The notes below the pieces were generated by a model. The model saw only the letters and a program-made list of their open reading frames with translations. It was not told where the DNA came from and ran no database searches. The translations under genes and the position numbers were made by a program. From RUG695 sp050943135 (lineage in GTDB: Bacteria; Planctomycetota; Planctomycetia; Pirellulales; Thermoguttaceae), in contig JBMNOP010000013.1 of assembly GCA_050943135.1 (NCBI GenBank), forward strand, positions 33,257 to 97,256: 64,000 nucleotides of DNA. Direction: 5' to 3'. Within the stretch, counting starts at the first letter, position 1. Each line of letters starts with the position of its first letter. This document shows, in pieces, positions 34,305-46,000 of the stretch.

Positions 34305-35657
34305 CTACTCCTTCCCAAACAGCACCATTAATGCGTCGGCAAAGAGAGAGAGTCCGTAGGGGTTCGGGTGATTGATATCGTTGACCATCAGGGTGACGTA
34401 AGGGATTCCCTGTCGCCAGAGTCGGCCGTAGAGGATCGGGGTTTCCGCGACCGGGATGTTGTTTTCTTTTCCGAAGGCGCGGATAAATGCAGTGTAAGGG
34501 CGAGGATCGTCGTCGATATTCTTCTGCGAAGTAAGCCCCATCCAGGAAGGCCGAATGTAGTGTGGCCCGACGATAATCCACTCGGCACCGATTTTGTCGA
34601 AATCATGCTTGAGTCCGGCATAGATTTCTCGAAGTTGGTCGACGGCGCCCCCGCAGTCGTTGACGAATTCCGTGACGATCAGGTCGGGATGAACGCCAAG
34701 AACTTTCTCGTGGTAATTGTGTTCTGATCCTGGCGGTTGATGGAGATAGTCGGCGGTGGTTCGTCCCCCCCACGCCTCGCTGACGAGCTCGATCTCTGCG
34801 TTGGGGAACCGTTCCCGAAGCCTCTTGATGAAAACGCTTTGCCACTTTTCCTCGTCGAGGACATATTCCCCGGCCGTCACACTGTCACCCCAGGCGAGAA
34901 TCTTGATCGGTTCGCCGTTGTTGAGCTTCTCCCATGTTTTGGGTAGGAGGATTTTCGCCACCGCCTTGCGCGGGATGAGGAGTTCGCCGTCATCGAGAAT
35001 AGGGAATAGGTTCTCATCGGTCAGCTTCTCTTTCGTCTCGCTCGAAAGGAAAATGTTGACCAGTCGCGTTTCCCCGCCGTCGAGCGAAGGGGGGATCGGG
35101 TTGCACGCGCGCGGAATACCGGGAACAAGACGCATTTTATGACCCGTATAAACCACCGAGTCGATCCGCTTCGGAATGTAACGATACGTGATATATACCG
35201 GGGTATCGCTCCCAATCCTTCCTCCTTCTTTCCTTCCGATGTTGGCGTTTACCGTGTCGAGAATGTAATCGACACCCGGCACCAGTGGTTCCCCTTCCGG
35301 TTCGAAAGAGACGGAGAGTGAACCGGGCACAAGTCCATTTTCCACGGAACATTCTTCGGCGGTCAGAGGGGTTAAGACCGTTGCGCGTCGCCAGGGGGGA
35401 CCCGCCGGGCTGAAGGGAAGGAGCGATTCATACTTTTCATCGGTCACGGTTACCATCTCGGGGGGAACGATATCGAAGATCGCCGATTTTCCGTGGTAGG
35501 TTACCTTGATCTGCCAATCGCCGACCAACGAAACGGCTGCCGGATTCTTGACCGGCGAAGGGGGCGGGATCGGGTCTTGCGCCGAAAGTCCCGCACAAAG
35601 AAGCAAAAGCGCCGCCGAAACAGGGCGGCCGAAAAGCGTGTTGATCGAGAGTTTCAT
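34305..35657 (-). CDS. Secreted SGNH/GDSL hydrolase
   Basis: A 450-residue exported protein. The signal peptide (about 1-27) ends near LSAQD. Residues about 30-245 are beta-rich and unassigned. The SGNH domain follows: block I LAWGDSVTAGEY, a Gly in EAWGGRTTADYL, NDCGG as the block III Asn, and the block V pair DINHPNP near residue 428. Such enzymes deacylate carbohydrates or lipids; the substrate is unknown. It has its own promoter at 35699-35726 and converges with asnB across a 249-base gap in which nothing else was seen. Confidence 0.85.
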   Translation of the reverse strand: MKLSINTLFGRPVSAALLLLCAGLSAQDPIPPPSPVKNPAAVSLVGDWQIKVTYHGKSAIFDIVPPEMVTVTDEKYESLLPFSPAGPPWRRATVLTPLTAEECSVENGLVPGSLSVSFEPEGEPLVPGVDYILDTVNANIGRKEGGRIGSDTPVYITYRYIPKRIDSVVYTGHKMRLVPGIPRACNPIPPSLDGGETRLVNIFLSSETKEKLTDENLFPILDDGELLIPRKAVAKILLPKTWEKLNNGEPIKILAWGDSVTAGEYVLDEEKWQSVFIKRLRERFPNAEIELVSEAWGGRTTADYLHQPPGSEHNYHEKVLGVHPDLIVTEFVNDCGGAVDQLREIYAGLKHDFDKIGAEWIIVGPHYIRPSWMGLTSQKNIDDDPRPYTAFIRAFGKENNIPVAETPILYGRLWRQGIPYVTLMVNDINHPNPYGLSLFADALMVLFGKE

Positions 35658-35698
35658 TTTTTTCCCTATCTGAAAGACGGAAGGTTGATTCGTTCATC

Positions 35699-35726
35699 AG
35701 TATGGGTTGTGCCAACTTCTTGTCAA
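35699..35726 (-). promoter_or_regulatory. Promoter for the SGNH hydrolase
   Basis: Minus-strand TTGACA (35726-35721), 16-base spacer, CATACT (35704-35699). The -35 is perfect. Confidence 0.55.
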
Positions 35727-35814
35727 GTGTCCGGCAGGCCATTTATGACACGATGTTGCCCATTGTCACGGCGCAGGAACCGGTGGCGAAGAGAAAGCGA
35801 CGAAACCGGAAAAC

Positions 35815-36846
35815 TTATCCGCGATTGACCAGAAAGATGATGTAGCCGATGTATCCCAGCAGCAAAATCGTTCCTTCCCTGCGCGAAAGGGTCCGACCGG
35901 TGACGCAGAAGTATCCCCCGACCAAAGCGGTGACGCACATGATCGGAATGTCGTACATCAAAGCCTGGTCCGAGATGATCAGTCCTCCGGCGGCAACGGC
36001 CGTGACTCCGAGAATTGCCAGGAGATTGAAAATGTTGCTTCCTACAACGTTGCCGACCGCGATGTCGACGTTTCCTCGAAGCACCGCGATCAGTCCGACG
36101 GTCAGTTCCGGAAGCGAAGTGCCGACCGCCAGGATCGTCAGACTGACGATCAGTTCGCTGACCCCGCAATATTCGGCGATGATTTTCGCTTCGGCAACAA
36201 ATAGGTCCGATCCGAAAACGAGCATCGACAATCCGATCCCCAAGAGGAGGGGAGTGGCCAGGAATCCGGAAAGGCCGGTCGGCCGAATTCCGCGTGCCTG
36301 GGTCTCTTCAACGATCTGATCGGCTATCTCTTTGTTCCTTTCTCTCTTTGCCTCTTTCACGATCAACACGTTGTGGAACACCCACAGGGCCAAAAAGAGA
36401 ATGCCGCCCCAGAGGGGGAGGCGGTGAAGTGTTTCGGCGGCGGGTCCCGTCTTGACGGTAAAGAATCCGATCCCCCACAAGAGAAAAGAGGCGACGATCA
36501 TCATCGGGATTTCCCGTTTTATTATCGAACTGGAGACCACCAGAGGCCGAATCAGGCTCGACAACCCCAGAATCAGCGGGATATTGGCAATGTTACTCCC
36601 AACGACGTTGCCGATGGCGATGTCGGGATTCGGATTCTTCCCGAAGACGCCGATCAGCGAGACCGACAATTCCGGGGCACTGGTCGCCGGTGCGACAATC
36701 ATCAGACCGATAATGAGAGGGGAGATCCGAAAGAGTGTTGCCAGCCGAACTGCCCCGCGCACGAAGACCTCTCCGCCGGAGATCAAGATGGCCCCCCCGA
36801 CGATGAGAAGGAGAATGGTCAGAAAAATATTTACGTCGGTCGGCAT
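35815..36846 (-). CDS. Calcium/sodium antiporter, CaCA family
   Basis: A 343-residue inner-membrane exchanger of the YrbG type with about ten transmembrane helices. The two inverted alpha repeats are clear: GNVVGSNIANIPLILG (first half) and GNVVGSNIFNLLAILG (second half), each preceded by an acidic Pro-Glu motif (ATSAPELSVSL and GTSLPELTVGL). A cytoplasmic loop (about 163-195) separates the halves. It exports Ca2+ or a similar cation against Na+ or H+. AAGGAAAG precedes the ATG. It lies downstream of the HAD gene. Confidence 0.9.
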   Translation of the reverse strand: MPTDVNIFLTILLLIVGGAILISGGEVFVRGAVRLATLFRISPLIIGLMIVAPATSAPELSVSLIGVFGKNPNPDIAIGNVVGSNIANIPLILGLSSLIRPLVVSSSIIKREIPMMIVASFLLWGIGFFTVKTGPAAETLHRLPLWGGILFLALWVFHNVLIVKEAKRERNKEIADQIVEETQARGIRPTGLSGFLATPLLLGIGLSMLVFGSDLFVAEAKIIAEYCGVSELIVSLTILAVGTSLPELTVGLIAVLRGNVDIAVGNVVGSNIFNLLAILGVTAVAAGGLIISDQALMYDIPIMCVTALVGGYFCVTGRTLSRREGTILLLGYIGYIIFLVNRG

Positions 36847-36917
36847 TCTCTTTCCTTTCCGGGCGATGGAGTTCGTCTGCGTGGTTCCAGGTTCGGCGTT
36901 ATTCCGGACGCGAGGCG

Positions 36918-37577
36918 TTAAATGCTTTCGAAACGGGTCAGGATTCGTGGGTCGGCGAGAGTTTCGACCACCAGATCGGCTTCCAAAAGATCAACTTCAC
37001 GGTTATGTTCGGCACGGAGCGCGAAACAGGTGGCCCCGGCACTTTTGGCGGCTTGGATACCGGCCCGGCTGTCTTCGAAGACGGCGAGATTTTCGGGCCG
37101 GATTCCGAATCGATCGGCGGCGATCCGGTAGATTTGCGGGTCCGGTTTACCGTGGACAATGTCATCGGACGTGATCACGAACCGAAACCGAGATTTCAGG
37201 TTGTCTTTGGCCAGAATCGCCTCGGTAATTCTTCGGGAGCTGCTTGTTGCCACACATTTCGGAACGCCGCACGTCTCGAGTCGGTCCAAAAGGGCCTCGA
37301 GTCCCGGCATAGTATCGTATCCTTCTTTGAGGAGTTCCAGAAAGATCTCTTCCGATTCGTCGGAAAGGGACTGCCAAGTTTCCGGAAGGTTATAGGTTTC
37401 GATGAACTTCTCGAAACAGTACTGCGGCGGGCGGCCCATCACGTCAAGACAGAGCTCGTCGGTATAGGGAAACCCGCGGCGCCCGAGCAGAATCTCGGCG
37501 TCTTTGTGGTAAACGCTTTCGGTCTCGAACATGAGACCGTCCATATCGAACGCGGCGCCAAGCAACTTTGGTGTCAT
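36918..37577 (-). CDS. HAD-family phosphatase / beta-phosphoglucomutase-like
   Basis: A 219-residue HAD hydrolase with the four family motifs: FDMDGLMFETE with the nucleophile Asp, TSSSRR, the Lys in HGKPDP, and FEDSRAGIQAAK. The helical cap between residues 15 and 90 is of the beta-phosphoglucomutase/phosphatase (C1) type. The substrate is probably a sugar phosphate or similar small molecule. GAGG precedes the ATG. Likely in the hemB-AEC-HAD-CaCA transcript. Confidence 0.85.
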   Translation of the reverse strand: MTPKLLGAAFDMDGLMFETESVYHKDAEILLGRRGFPYTDELCLDVMGRPPQYCFEKFIETYNLPETWQSLSDESEEIFLELLKEGYDTMPGLEALLDRLETCGVPKCVATSSSRRITEAILAKDNLKSRFRFVITSDDIVHGKPDPQIYRIAADRFGIRPENLAVFEDSRAGIQAAKSAGATCFALRAEHNREVDLLEADLVVETLADPRILTRFESI

Positions 37578-37601
37578 TTTCCTCTTTTGCTCCCGGTGAT
37601 T

Positions 37602-38624
37602 TCAGATGCCAATCCATTTTAGCCCTGTCACAATCCAGAACGGCGTGGTGGCGATGGCCACCAACGAGTTACTCAGGGACGTCAGCAGGGCAGTTTTCAC
37701 GTCGCCGCCGTAAGTTTCGGCCAGAACAATCGGAAAGGTCGCCGACGACATTGACGCGTAGATGACCGTAACAATCTTCGTTTCCCGCGAACAGGGGATA
37801 TATTTTGCTGCCAGCAGAATGAGACAGGGGAAGATGAGGAGCCGCAGAAGGACCGAGAGGGTCGCAAGGCGGAAAGTCTTTCCGATGTCTTCCACAAAAT
37901 CGCTCAAGTGAAGCTGCTCGGCAATGGTGCTGCCGACACAGAGAAGCGAAAGGGGAATCGCCGACATGGCGAGCATGTTGATCGGTGTCCAGAAGAGAAT
38001 GTCGATTCCGTGATGTTTGATGGCGTAACGCCAAGTGAGCGGCAGATACTGGAACGGATCAAAGATGTTGATCAGCAGACACCCGACGATTACCAGGACC
38101 GGCACATTCAGCAGGTTCTTAACCGTTTGGCTGTCGAATCGGCCGAGGAATGAAAAAATACAGACGGTCCAGAGCGCGAATTCGGTTCCGACATTCTGTA
38201 CAAAGAGGACACCCAATATCCCCTTGTCGGTCGGATAGAGGTTTTCGATCAGAGGGATCGGAACATAGCCGTAGTTGAGCATTCCCAGGCACGCGGCAAA
38301 CGTGCCGATTTTTTTGGTCGTATCGAGCGTCGTGAGGCTTGTCGGGAGTGCTTTGGCAAGGATCCAGCCGAAGATGACACTGACCAAAATGATCCCGAAC
38401 CCGATCAGCGGCGGACCGTACAGATTCCTCGGATCATTGAAGACCGGATTTGCCAGTACGTTCTTGATGATCAGGCAAGGGCACAGGACGTTAATGACGA
38501 TCGCCAGCAGATCTTTACGCGTGCGCGTGTTCAGCCATCCGATCTTACCGCAGAAGGCACCAACCCCCATCACGGCGTAGACCGACAAAACGATGAAGAG
38601 TGTTGTTTTCAGATTTTCCGACAT
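37602..38624 (-). CDS. AEC-family transporter
   Basis: A 340-residue inner-membrane protein of the auxin efflux carrier family, with about ten helices arranged as two five-helix halves. KTTLFIVLSVYAVMGVGAFC opens it, and the asparagine-rich region GMLNYGYVPIPLIE near residue 115 is typical of family substrate-binding helices. Bacterial members move dicarboxylates such as malate. It begins nine bases after hemB, so both are one transcript. Confidence 0.83.
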   Translation of the reverse strand: MSENLKTTLFIVLSVYAVMGVGAFCGKIGWLNTRTRKDLLAIVINVLCPCLIIKNVLANPVFNDPRNLYGPPLIGFGIILVSVIFGWILAKALPTSLTTLDTTKKIGTFAACLGMLNYGYVPIPLIENLYPTDKGILGVLFVQNVGTEFALWTVCIFSFLGRFDSQTVKNLLNVPVLVIVGCLLINIFDPFQYLPLTWRYAIKHHGIDILFWTPINMLAMSAIPLSLLCVGSTIAEQLHLSDFVEDIGKTFRLATLSVLLRLLIFPCLILLAAKYIPCSRETKIVTVIYASMSSATFPIVLAETYGGDVKTALLTSLSNSLVAIATTPFWIVTGLKWIGI

Positions 38625-38632
38625 CGTCCCGC

Positions 38633-39637
38633 TTACAGCCAGGCTACGGCCTCTTTGGCGAAATAGGTCAGAATGATTTCCGCACCGGACCGGGTGACCG
38701 AATTAAGGGATTCGAGAACGACTCGCCTCTCGTCAATCCAGCCGGCTGCAGCTGCGGCCTTGATCATGCTGAATTCCCCCGAAACATGATAGGCTGCCAG
38801 CGGCACTCCCGGGAAGTTTTCTTTGACCCGTGCGACAATGTCCAGATAAGGAAGGGCGGGCTTGATCATGATGATATCGGCCCCTTCGCGCAGGTCGAGT
38901 GCAACCTCGCGCAGCGCCTGCCCGCCATCTGCAGCCAGGTCCATCTGATAGCCGCGGCGGTCACCGAACTGCGGTGCGCTTTCAGCGGCATCGCGAAACG
39001 GGTCATAAAAAGCGCTGGCGTACTTTACGGCGTAACTCATAATCGGCAGGTCGGTAAAACCGTTTTGGTCGAATCCATCGCGGATCGCGCCGATCATTCC
39101 GTCGATCATTCCGCTCGGTGCGACCATATCGACCCCGGCCCTTGCGTGAACAAGCGTCTGGAGAACCAGGTTTTCGAGTGTGGCGTCGTTATCGACCTCG
39201 TACCGGTTACCGCGCCTTGCGAGGACACCGCAATGACCGTGATCGGTATATTCGCAGAAGCAGACGTCGGTGACTACCAAGAGGTCGTCCCCGACCGCAT
39301 CTTTGGCGGTTTTGACTGCACGGGCGACGATTCCCTCGTCGCTCATTGCGCTATTGCCGATCGGATCTTTTTTGCTCGGGATGCCGAAAAGGATCACTCC
39401 GCCGATACCCAGGTTTTTGAGCTGTTTGACCTCGGTGCGGAAGTCGGCGAGCGACAGTTGCCGATGACCCGGCATCGAGGCGATCGGCATCGAACCGTCC
39501 CCGTCTTTGACAAAGAGGGGAAGGATCCACTTTGTCGGAGTGAGGCTGACCGTCTGCGAAAGACGGCGGACCAGGGGGTGTTGACGCAAGCGACGCAGAC
39601 GGGTTGTCGGAAAACCGGCATCGAAGGAAAGGGACAT
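38633..39637 (-). CDS. hemB: Porphobilinogen synthase (delta-aminolevulinate dehydratase)
   Basis: Condenses two 5-aminolevulinates to porphobilinogen in tetrapyrrole synthesis. The 334-residue TIM-barrel protein has DVCFCEYTDHGHCG with three Cys, which marks a zinc enzyme, and two Schiff-base lysines in SYAVKYASAFYDPFRDAA and IMIKPALPYLD. The N-terminal arm RLRRLRQHPLVRRL is normal. AGGAG precedes the ATG. It heads the hemB-AEC-HAD-CaCA run. Confidence 0.95.
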   Translation of the reverse strand: MSLSFDAGFPTTRLRRLRQHPLVRRLSQTVSLTPTKWILPLFVKDGDGSMPIASMPGHRQLSLADFRTEVKQLKNLGIGGVILFGIPSKKDPIGNSAMSDEGIVARAVKTAKDAVGDDLLVVTDVCFCEYTDHGHCGVLARRGNRYEVDNDATLENLVLQTLVHARAGVDMVAPSGMIDGMIGAIRDGFDQNGFTDLPIMSYAVKYASAFYDPFRDAAESAPQFGDRRGYQMDLAADGGQALREVALDLREGADIIMIKPALPYLDIVARVKENFPGVPLAAYHVSGEFSMIKAAAAAGWIDERRVVLESLNSVTRSGAEIILTYFAKEAVAWL

Positions 39638-40062
39638 GAAACGCTCCTAGGGGTTGATTTGAACTTCGCCCGGCACGAAACCATTCGACTCGGAACAGCC
39701 GACGAGGGGAGGGACCGACGGGAAGTCTCCGCTCTCCATTTTACTCCATTTCCAGAGAAATCGAAGGGAGACGCTCTCGAAGAACCCTCCCCACCATTCC
39801 GAAGCGAAGCGGCTTGTCCTGCCCGTGAGAAAGAATCAACGGGAAGACCCGACCGCTCGGCTTGCGAGCTCCTTTCTTTCCCTCTTGCTCGCAACAAAAG
39901 GCCTCTGGCGGTAACGGTAGTGGGGGGAGGGATCAGAGCTCTGACGGGTCGGTAAATGGAAAAAGTTTACTGGAGCAAAATGAGCTTTTTTGTTAAGATG
40001 GGGAGAGGAATCAATCAGAGGATGTGTGGACGGAATCCCACCAGAACACCGAAGGCCGAACC
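39638..40062. other. Intergenic region between hemB and the alpha-2-macroglobulin gene
   Basis: These 425 bases separate divergent genes. Reading frames here are continuations of shadows of hemB. A TAAGAT at 39995-40000 could be a -10 for the downstream gene, but no matching -35 lies at 16-18 bases. Nothing else was seen. Confidence 0.4.
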
Positions 40063-43000
40063 ATGAGATCGATGCATCGTTTTCCCACTATTGCACTTTA
40101 TCTGTTTTTCTTGACTTTTGCCGCCATCGATTTTTTTCTTGTGGCCCAGGTTTTCTGTGGGGGAAGAACTGCGGAAGCCCAAGTGACGGCGACCTTGGGT
40201 ACCGATGACCCTTCCCAAACCGATCCGGTCCCAATCTGCGAGGAGATGGTGGCGGAAAACGCCCTCTATCTTGACGCGTACAACCTTCTTTCTCCCTGGA
40301 TCGTCAATCCTCAGACGACCTCCCCCTCTTTGGCCCGCGGTATCGAGCTTTGCCGTATCTGCCTGGACATGCTCAACCGTAGTAATGATGCAGACGCTTT
40401 CCTCGAAGGGACGGTGAAAGCCCATCCGAATGACTGGCAGGTTTATGGGGCAGTGGCCCAGCAGTACGCCTCGCTTCCTTCGTGGGGGGTAATGCGCGGT
40501 GGTCAGTTTGTTCGCGGTTCGAGCAGCGGAGAAATGGCCTACGCTGACCGACGTGATCGTGTACGCGCTCTTCAGCTGTATGCGAAGGGAATGGAGCTTC
40601 TCGAAAATGCTCCCGATCGGCAGAGTATCGATCCGGCCCTTGTTTTTGAATTCTATTCCGGGTTTGCCCGCGTTTGTTGTGAGGTCAAAAATCAGTGGGC
40701 CATGTTGCAGGAGCTGACCCGCCTGGAAGAGCTCCCCGACTACGATCGTTCGATACCGTCGGCCTGGCAGACGGACTCCTACGCACCGGTGGACGAAGAA
40801 GGGAATCCGATCTTCTATGGCGTGGCCGAAACATTCGAATCGGCGAAGAACGACGGCGAACGTTGGCGTTTTCTACTGGAACAAGCCGCAAATTCCGGCG
40901 CCGCGAACGCGGCAGACGCCCGAATTCTTTACGCGAACTTTTTGATGGAGCAGTTCGGGCCGGAAACCTTAGGCAGGTATCGGTTTTTCCCCGGCCCGGT
41001 TTTCCCCGGCCCGGAAACCGATGGTGACGATTCTTTGGCCGCGATCGGCTCTCTTACGACTCTTTCCGACAACGAGACGATTGCCCGGTTGGCGAGCGGA
41101 ATCAAACGGTTTGCTTTTCCCGAAGGCCAAAACCCGCTTTGGACGTTGCGTTGGTTGATGGACGATGACTCGATCGGTCTTGGATCGCAAATTCGGGCTG
41201 CGTCCGATTTAGGGCGTGCCTATATGAACCGTCGCCAGTATGTGAAAGCCGAAGAGGTGTTCCGAAAGCTGGCCGACCTCGAATTCAAAGCAGCTCTCCC
41301 CGACGATGAATGTAGTGCCAAAAAACAGCTCGACACGCTGACCGGTAACTACGGTGCTTTCATTCCAACCGAGTCGAAGGTCGCGGGAACCGAGGCGTCT
41401 TTCCTCTGGAAGTTCCGCAACGGAACTAAAGCACGTTTCCGGGTCCAGGAGATCGATGTTCGCCGTTTCCTCGACGATGCGATGGCCTATTTGAACGATA
41501 TGTCCAGAAATCCGCCCGCAGAGTGGGATATCAACAAAATCCGTCTGGAGGATATCGGTTGGAAACTTTTGAATGATCCCGATGTGGCCCGCCGCTATCT
41601 CTCGAGCGACGTGGCCGATTGGTCGGTCGATCTGCAACCGGCGCCCGACCATTGCGATTCCCGTATCACCATTGATTTCCCGCTCGATAAGCCAGGAGCG
41701 TACCTGTTGCGCGGCAAGATGGAAAACGGCAACTCCGACGCCATTGTGATTTGGCTCAGCGACACCATGATTCTGAAAAAGCGGGTTCGGGGGAATACGT
41801 TCTGGTATGTCGGCGACGCCAAAACCGGCGCCCCGATTCCGGAGGCCGACTTGCGCTTCTTCGGCTATTCGGTGGAACGGATGGTTGCGGGTCGCAACAG
41901 CGCGGCGAGCGGTTTCAGGAATGGGAAATGGCATGTCCGAACCAAAGAGTCCCAACAACGGGTGAATCAGGACGGCTGGCTCATGACAGACCAGACGGAT
42001 TTGAATCCCCGATACCGCTGGCTTGTCGAAGCGTTCACCACGACCGAAGAGGGGGCCGGGCGGTTCGCCTACTATGGGTTTGACAACATTTGGAGCGAAC
42101 GGATGGTTCAGCCGCCATTCGAACAAACCCGCGCCTGTTTCCTTTCTGATCGGCCGATTTACCGACCGAACGATACCGTTCATTTCCGATTCCAGGCGGC
42201 AACCTCTCGTTATGATTTGCCGGAGACCTGGACCTGGCAGGGGGTCCCCGCCCGACTGGTGATTGCTGGTCCCGGCGGAAAAGAGATTGTCTCGAAAGAG
42301 GTTGTGCTTGACGAAACCGGAGGTTGGGAAGACACACTCGAAACTGACGAGTCGTTTCATCTCGGCACGTACACATTCCGACTCGATCTTCTCCATGTTC
42401 GGTCGAAAGGGAATAAGTCTCCCTCAGCCGCGTCGCCGAAATGGCGTCCGATCGGTTTCGGGAACATCAGTCTTGAAGAGTACCGGAAACCGGAATTCGA
42501 AGTGAAGGTTGACACACCCGAGGAGCCGGTAACTCTGGGGGAGAAGTTCTCTGTGAAGGTGCGTGCCGATTACTACTTCGGCAGCCCCGTGACCCGCGCT
42601 CGTGTGCATTGGCGTGTGACGCGTTCGCGTGCCGATGCTCCCTGGTATCCTGTCGCCCGATGGGATTGGCTCTATGGTAACGGCTACGGCTGGCTGATGC
42701 CCGAAGCACCATGGTTTCCCGACTGGTCCCGCTGGGCGATCGGATGCCTGCCGCCGCTCCGGCGCCATGTGTGGAGCGAGTCGGACGAAGTCGTTGCGTC
42801 GGGCGAAGCCGAGATCGGAGAGGATGGAACGATCGAAATTCCGATCGACACCTCGCTGGCCGCACAGCTCTATCCGAGCCAGAATCAATCCTACGAGGTT
42901 GTCGCCGAAGTCACCGATTCTTCACGACGGATGGTGACCGGTTCGGGGAAAATTTTTGTGGTGAAAGAACCGTTCAAGGTTGTTACTTGGGCACAGCGTG

Positions 43001-46000
43001 GTTTTTATGTCCCTCAGCAGCAAATTGATTATTCCGTCGCGGTCCGCCGAGCCGATGGCCGACCGGTTAGCGGCCGCGGGAGTGTGACCGTCAACCGGGT
43101 TCGTATGGTCAAAGATCCCGATCGTCCCGGAAATTTCAATGCGCAAGAGACCACTGTTCTGACAGAAGAGATCTCGATTGACTCGGGCGGGCAGGGTTTA
43201 CTTTCGTTCACTTTGCCGGAGGCGGGGCTCTACCGATTTTCCTGCGTGGTCAACGACGGCAACGGGAACGAGTCTGTCGGCGGTTCGCTCATTACGGTGA
43301 CCGGGCCCGACGGTACACTTCCCGACCAGAACACCTGCTCCAACCCGATCGATATCGTCCTGGAACAGCCGGAGTACCGTCCCGGCGAAAAGGCCCGGTT
43401 GCGTATCAGTTCCTCGGTTCCCAACGCTTCGGTTCTCCTTTTTGTCCGCAATGAAGGATCGAACGCCGGCGAACCTCGGCTTCTGCGTTTGAGGAGCGGT
43501 TCGACATTCTACGAAATCGATATTACCGATGCCGATATTCCGAACATCTGGGTCGAAGCCGTCTCGGTTCAGGAGGGACATTTTTACAATGTCGCCAAAA
43601 ATATCCCGATTCCTCCGGTCTCGCGCGTGATTGATGTTCAGGTGTCGCCCGACAAAGATTCCTACAAGCCGGGCGAACGCGCAAAGATGACCGTTCATCT
43701 GACAGATCCCGACGGTAAGCCGGTGACCGGTGTGATCACTGTCGCTGTCTATGATCGCTCGCTTGACGGGATTGTAGCACAAAGTTTACCTGACCTGAAA
43801 AAGTTTTTCTGGGATTGGACGCGTTCCTACTCGCCCAGTCAGCAGCACACACTCGAGCAGGTTTTCCGCCCGATCGACTTTCCGCGGAAGAGCACGATGC
43901 AATCCCTCGGGATCTTTGAGGACTTTGCCGAGGAGTTTCTTACCGAAGGCGGCGTGACGGTCCGCGAAAATTCCGTGAGTCGGGGTGTGATGGCACTTTC
44001 CGACAATATTCGCGGAAGACGGGAGTTCGCCGGGGCAGGGAGTCCCGCAGCATCGATGTTGGCCGCGGTAGACGAAGCCAAGTCCGCTGACCAAGACATC
44101 CTTGTGGAAAACACCAGCGCGGAACCTGCTCCGGTCGAACCGGAAATTCGAAGCGAGTTTGCTGATACCGCGCTTTGGATCGGTCAGGTTCGGACAGACG
44201 AAAACGGTGTTGCAAAACTCTCGTTCGATATGCCCGAGAATATCACGTCCTGGAAAATGCACGTTTGGGCGTTTGCTCCGGGAACGCGTGTCGGCGAAGG
44301 TTCCGCTGAGGCCGTGACACGCAAGGATCTGATTCTGCGGATGCAGCGTCCCCGCTTTCTGACGCAGACCGACACCATTCTCCTTTCGGCAGTGTTGCAC
44401 AATTACACTGATTCGGACAAAAAGGCCGAGGTCGCGCTGAATGTCGATCCCGACTCCGAAGACGCTACTGTGATCAAGTTGTGCGACGCCACCCAGGCGG
44501 TTCAGGAAGTCGATCTCCCTGCCGGGGGTGACGTGCGCGTGGATTGGCAAGTCGATGCGATTGCCGCCGGCAAAGCGTCACTCGTGATGACGGCACAAAC
44601 GGAATGCGAGTCCGACGGTGTTCGGGAATCGTTTCCCGTCTATCTGCACGGAATCCGAAAACAGGAATCGGTCTCGGCGGTGATTCCTTCCGCACCGGAA
44701 GGAGATACCGCTCCACGTGAGTACACCTTTGACGTGACGGTCCCCACCGAGAGAATCCCGGAGCAGACCTCGCTTACTGTCCGCTTCTCCCCGACATTGG
44801 CCGGGGCGATGCTCGACGCGATTCCCTATCTGACCGATTATCCCTACGGGTGTACCGAGCAAACGCTGAACCGTTTTCTGCCCACGGTATTGATCCGCAA
44901 ACTCCTGAGCAATTCGGGAATCGATTTAGCCGAGCTGGAAACACGTCGTTCCAACCTGAACCCCCAGGAATTGGGTGATGCCCAGACGCGCCGACAGGGG
45001 TGGCAGCGACAGCAGCTGAACATCTTCGGTGAACCGATCGACGAAAACGATTCTACGCGAGACCCGGTTTTCTCCTCGTCGGAAGTTACCAAGCGGGTGG
45101 AAGAGGGAATCGCCCGTCTTAAAGAACTTCAGTGTTCCGACGGCGGTTGGGGCTGGTTCGGCGGTTGGGGAGAGCATTCCGATCCTCATCTGACCGCGCT
45201 GGTGACCGACGGCCTCTTCCTGGCTGGGGAAGGAGGTGTCGATGTCCCCGAACAGATCCTTCGGGGGGGAATTGAATGGTTGAGAAAATATCTCTTCAAC
45301 GAACATGCACTTCTTGCGGCCGGAAGAAAAGCCGCAAACGATCCGAATTACGAAGCGCCGCACAACGCGAAAACTGTTGCCTCGGCCAATGATGTTTTGG
45401 CGTATTTCACCCTTGTGAGTTGGGATGCCACACGCCGCGGTGAAGAGGAAGAGCGAATGATGTCCGAAATGGACGAGTTTATCTTTGCCTCCCGAACCTC
45501 GCTGACTCCCTATTCCCTCGCCCTGTATGGGATCACCCAGACGCTTTTGTCGAAACATTCTCCGGTCAATCAGGAACGCTGTGAGATGGTGGAGCGCATG
45601 TTGCGCCAGTATTTAAGAACTGATGAGACGAACCAGACCGCCTGGCTCGACCTGCAGGCCGCGGGTGTCGGTCCGTTGCGTTGGTTCTGGTACGGTAACG
45701 CGATCGAAACCCAAGCGGCCTTTCTGCGCTTCTTGCTCCGAGTGGCGCCCGAGGACCCGGCCTGTCCCGGCCTGGTGAAGTGGCTTCTGAATAACCGCAA
45801 GAATGCCGGTTACTGGGAATCGACCCGCGACACCGCTTACTGCCTGATCGCTCTCTGGGAATATCTCCAGGACACCCACGAGGCGATGCAGACCGGAACG
45901 GTCGAGATCCTCGTGGACGGTCAGTCCCTAAGGGTCGAGACAATAACACCCGAGAGGATGTTCGAGATCGATAACACACTGATTCTTGCAGGCGATGAAC

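Noticed and set aside
41209..42396. Minus-strand open frame of 395 codons inside the alpha-2-macroglobulin gene
   Set aside because: Antisense to a well-supported gene; no motifs and no ribosome-binding site.
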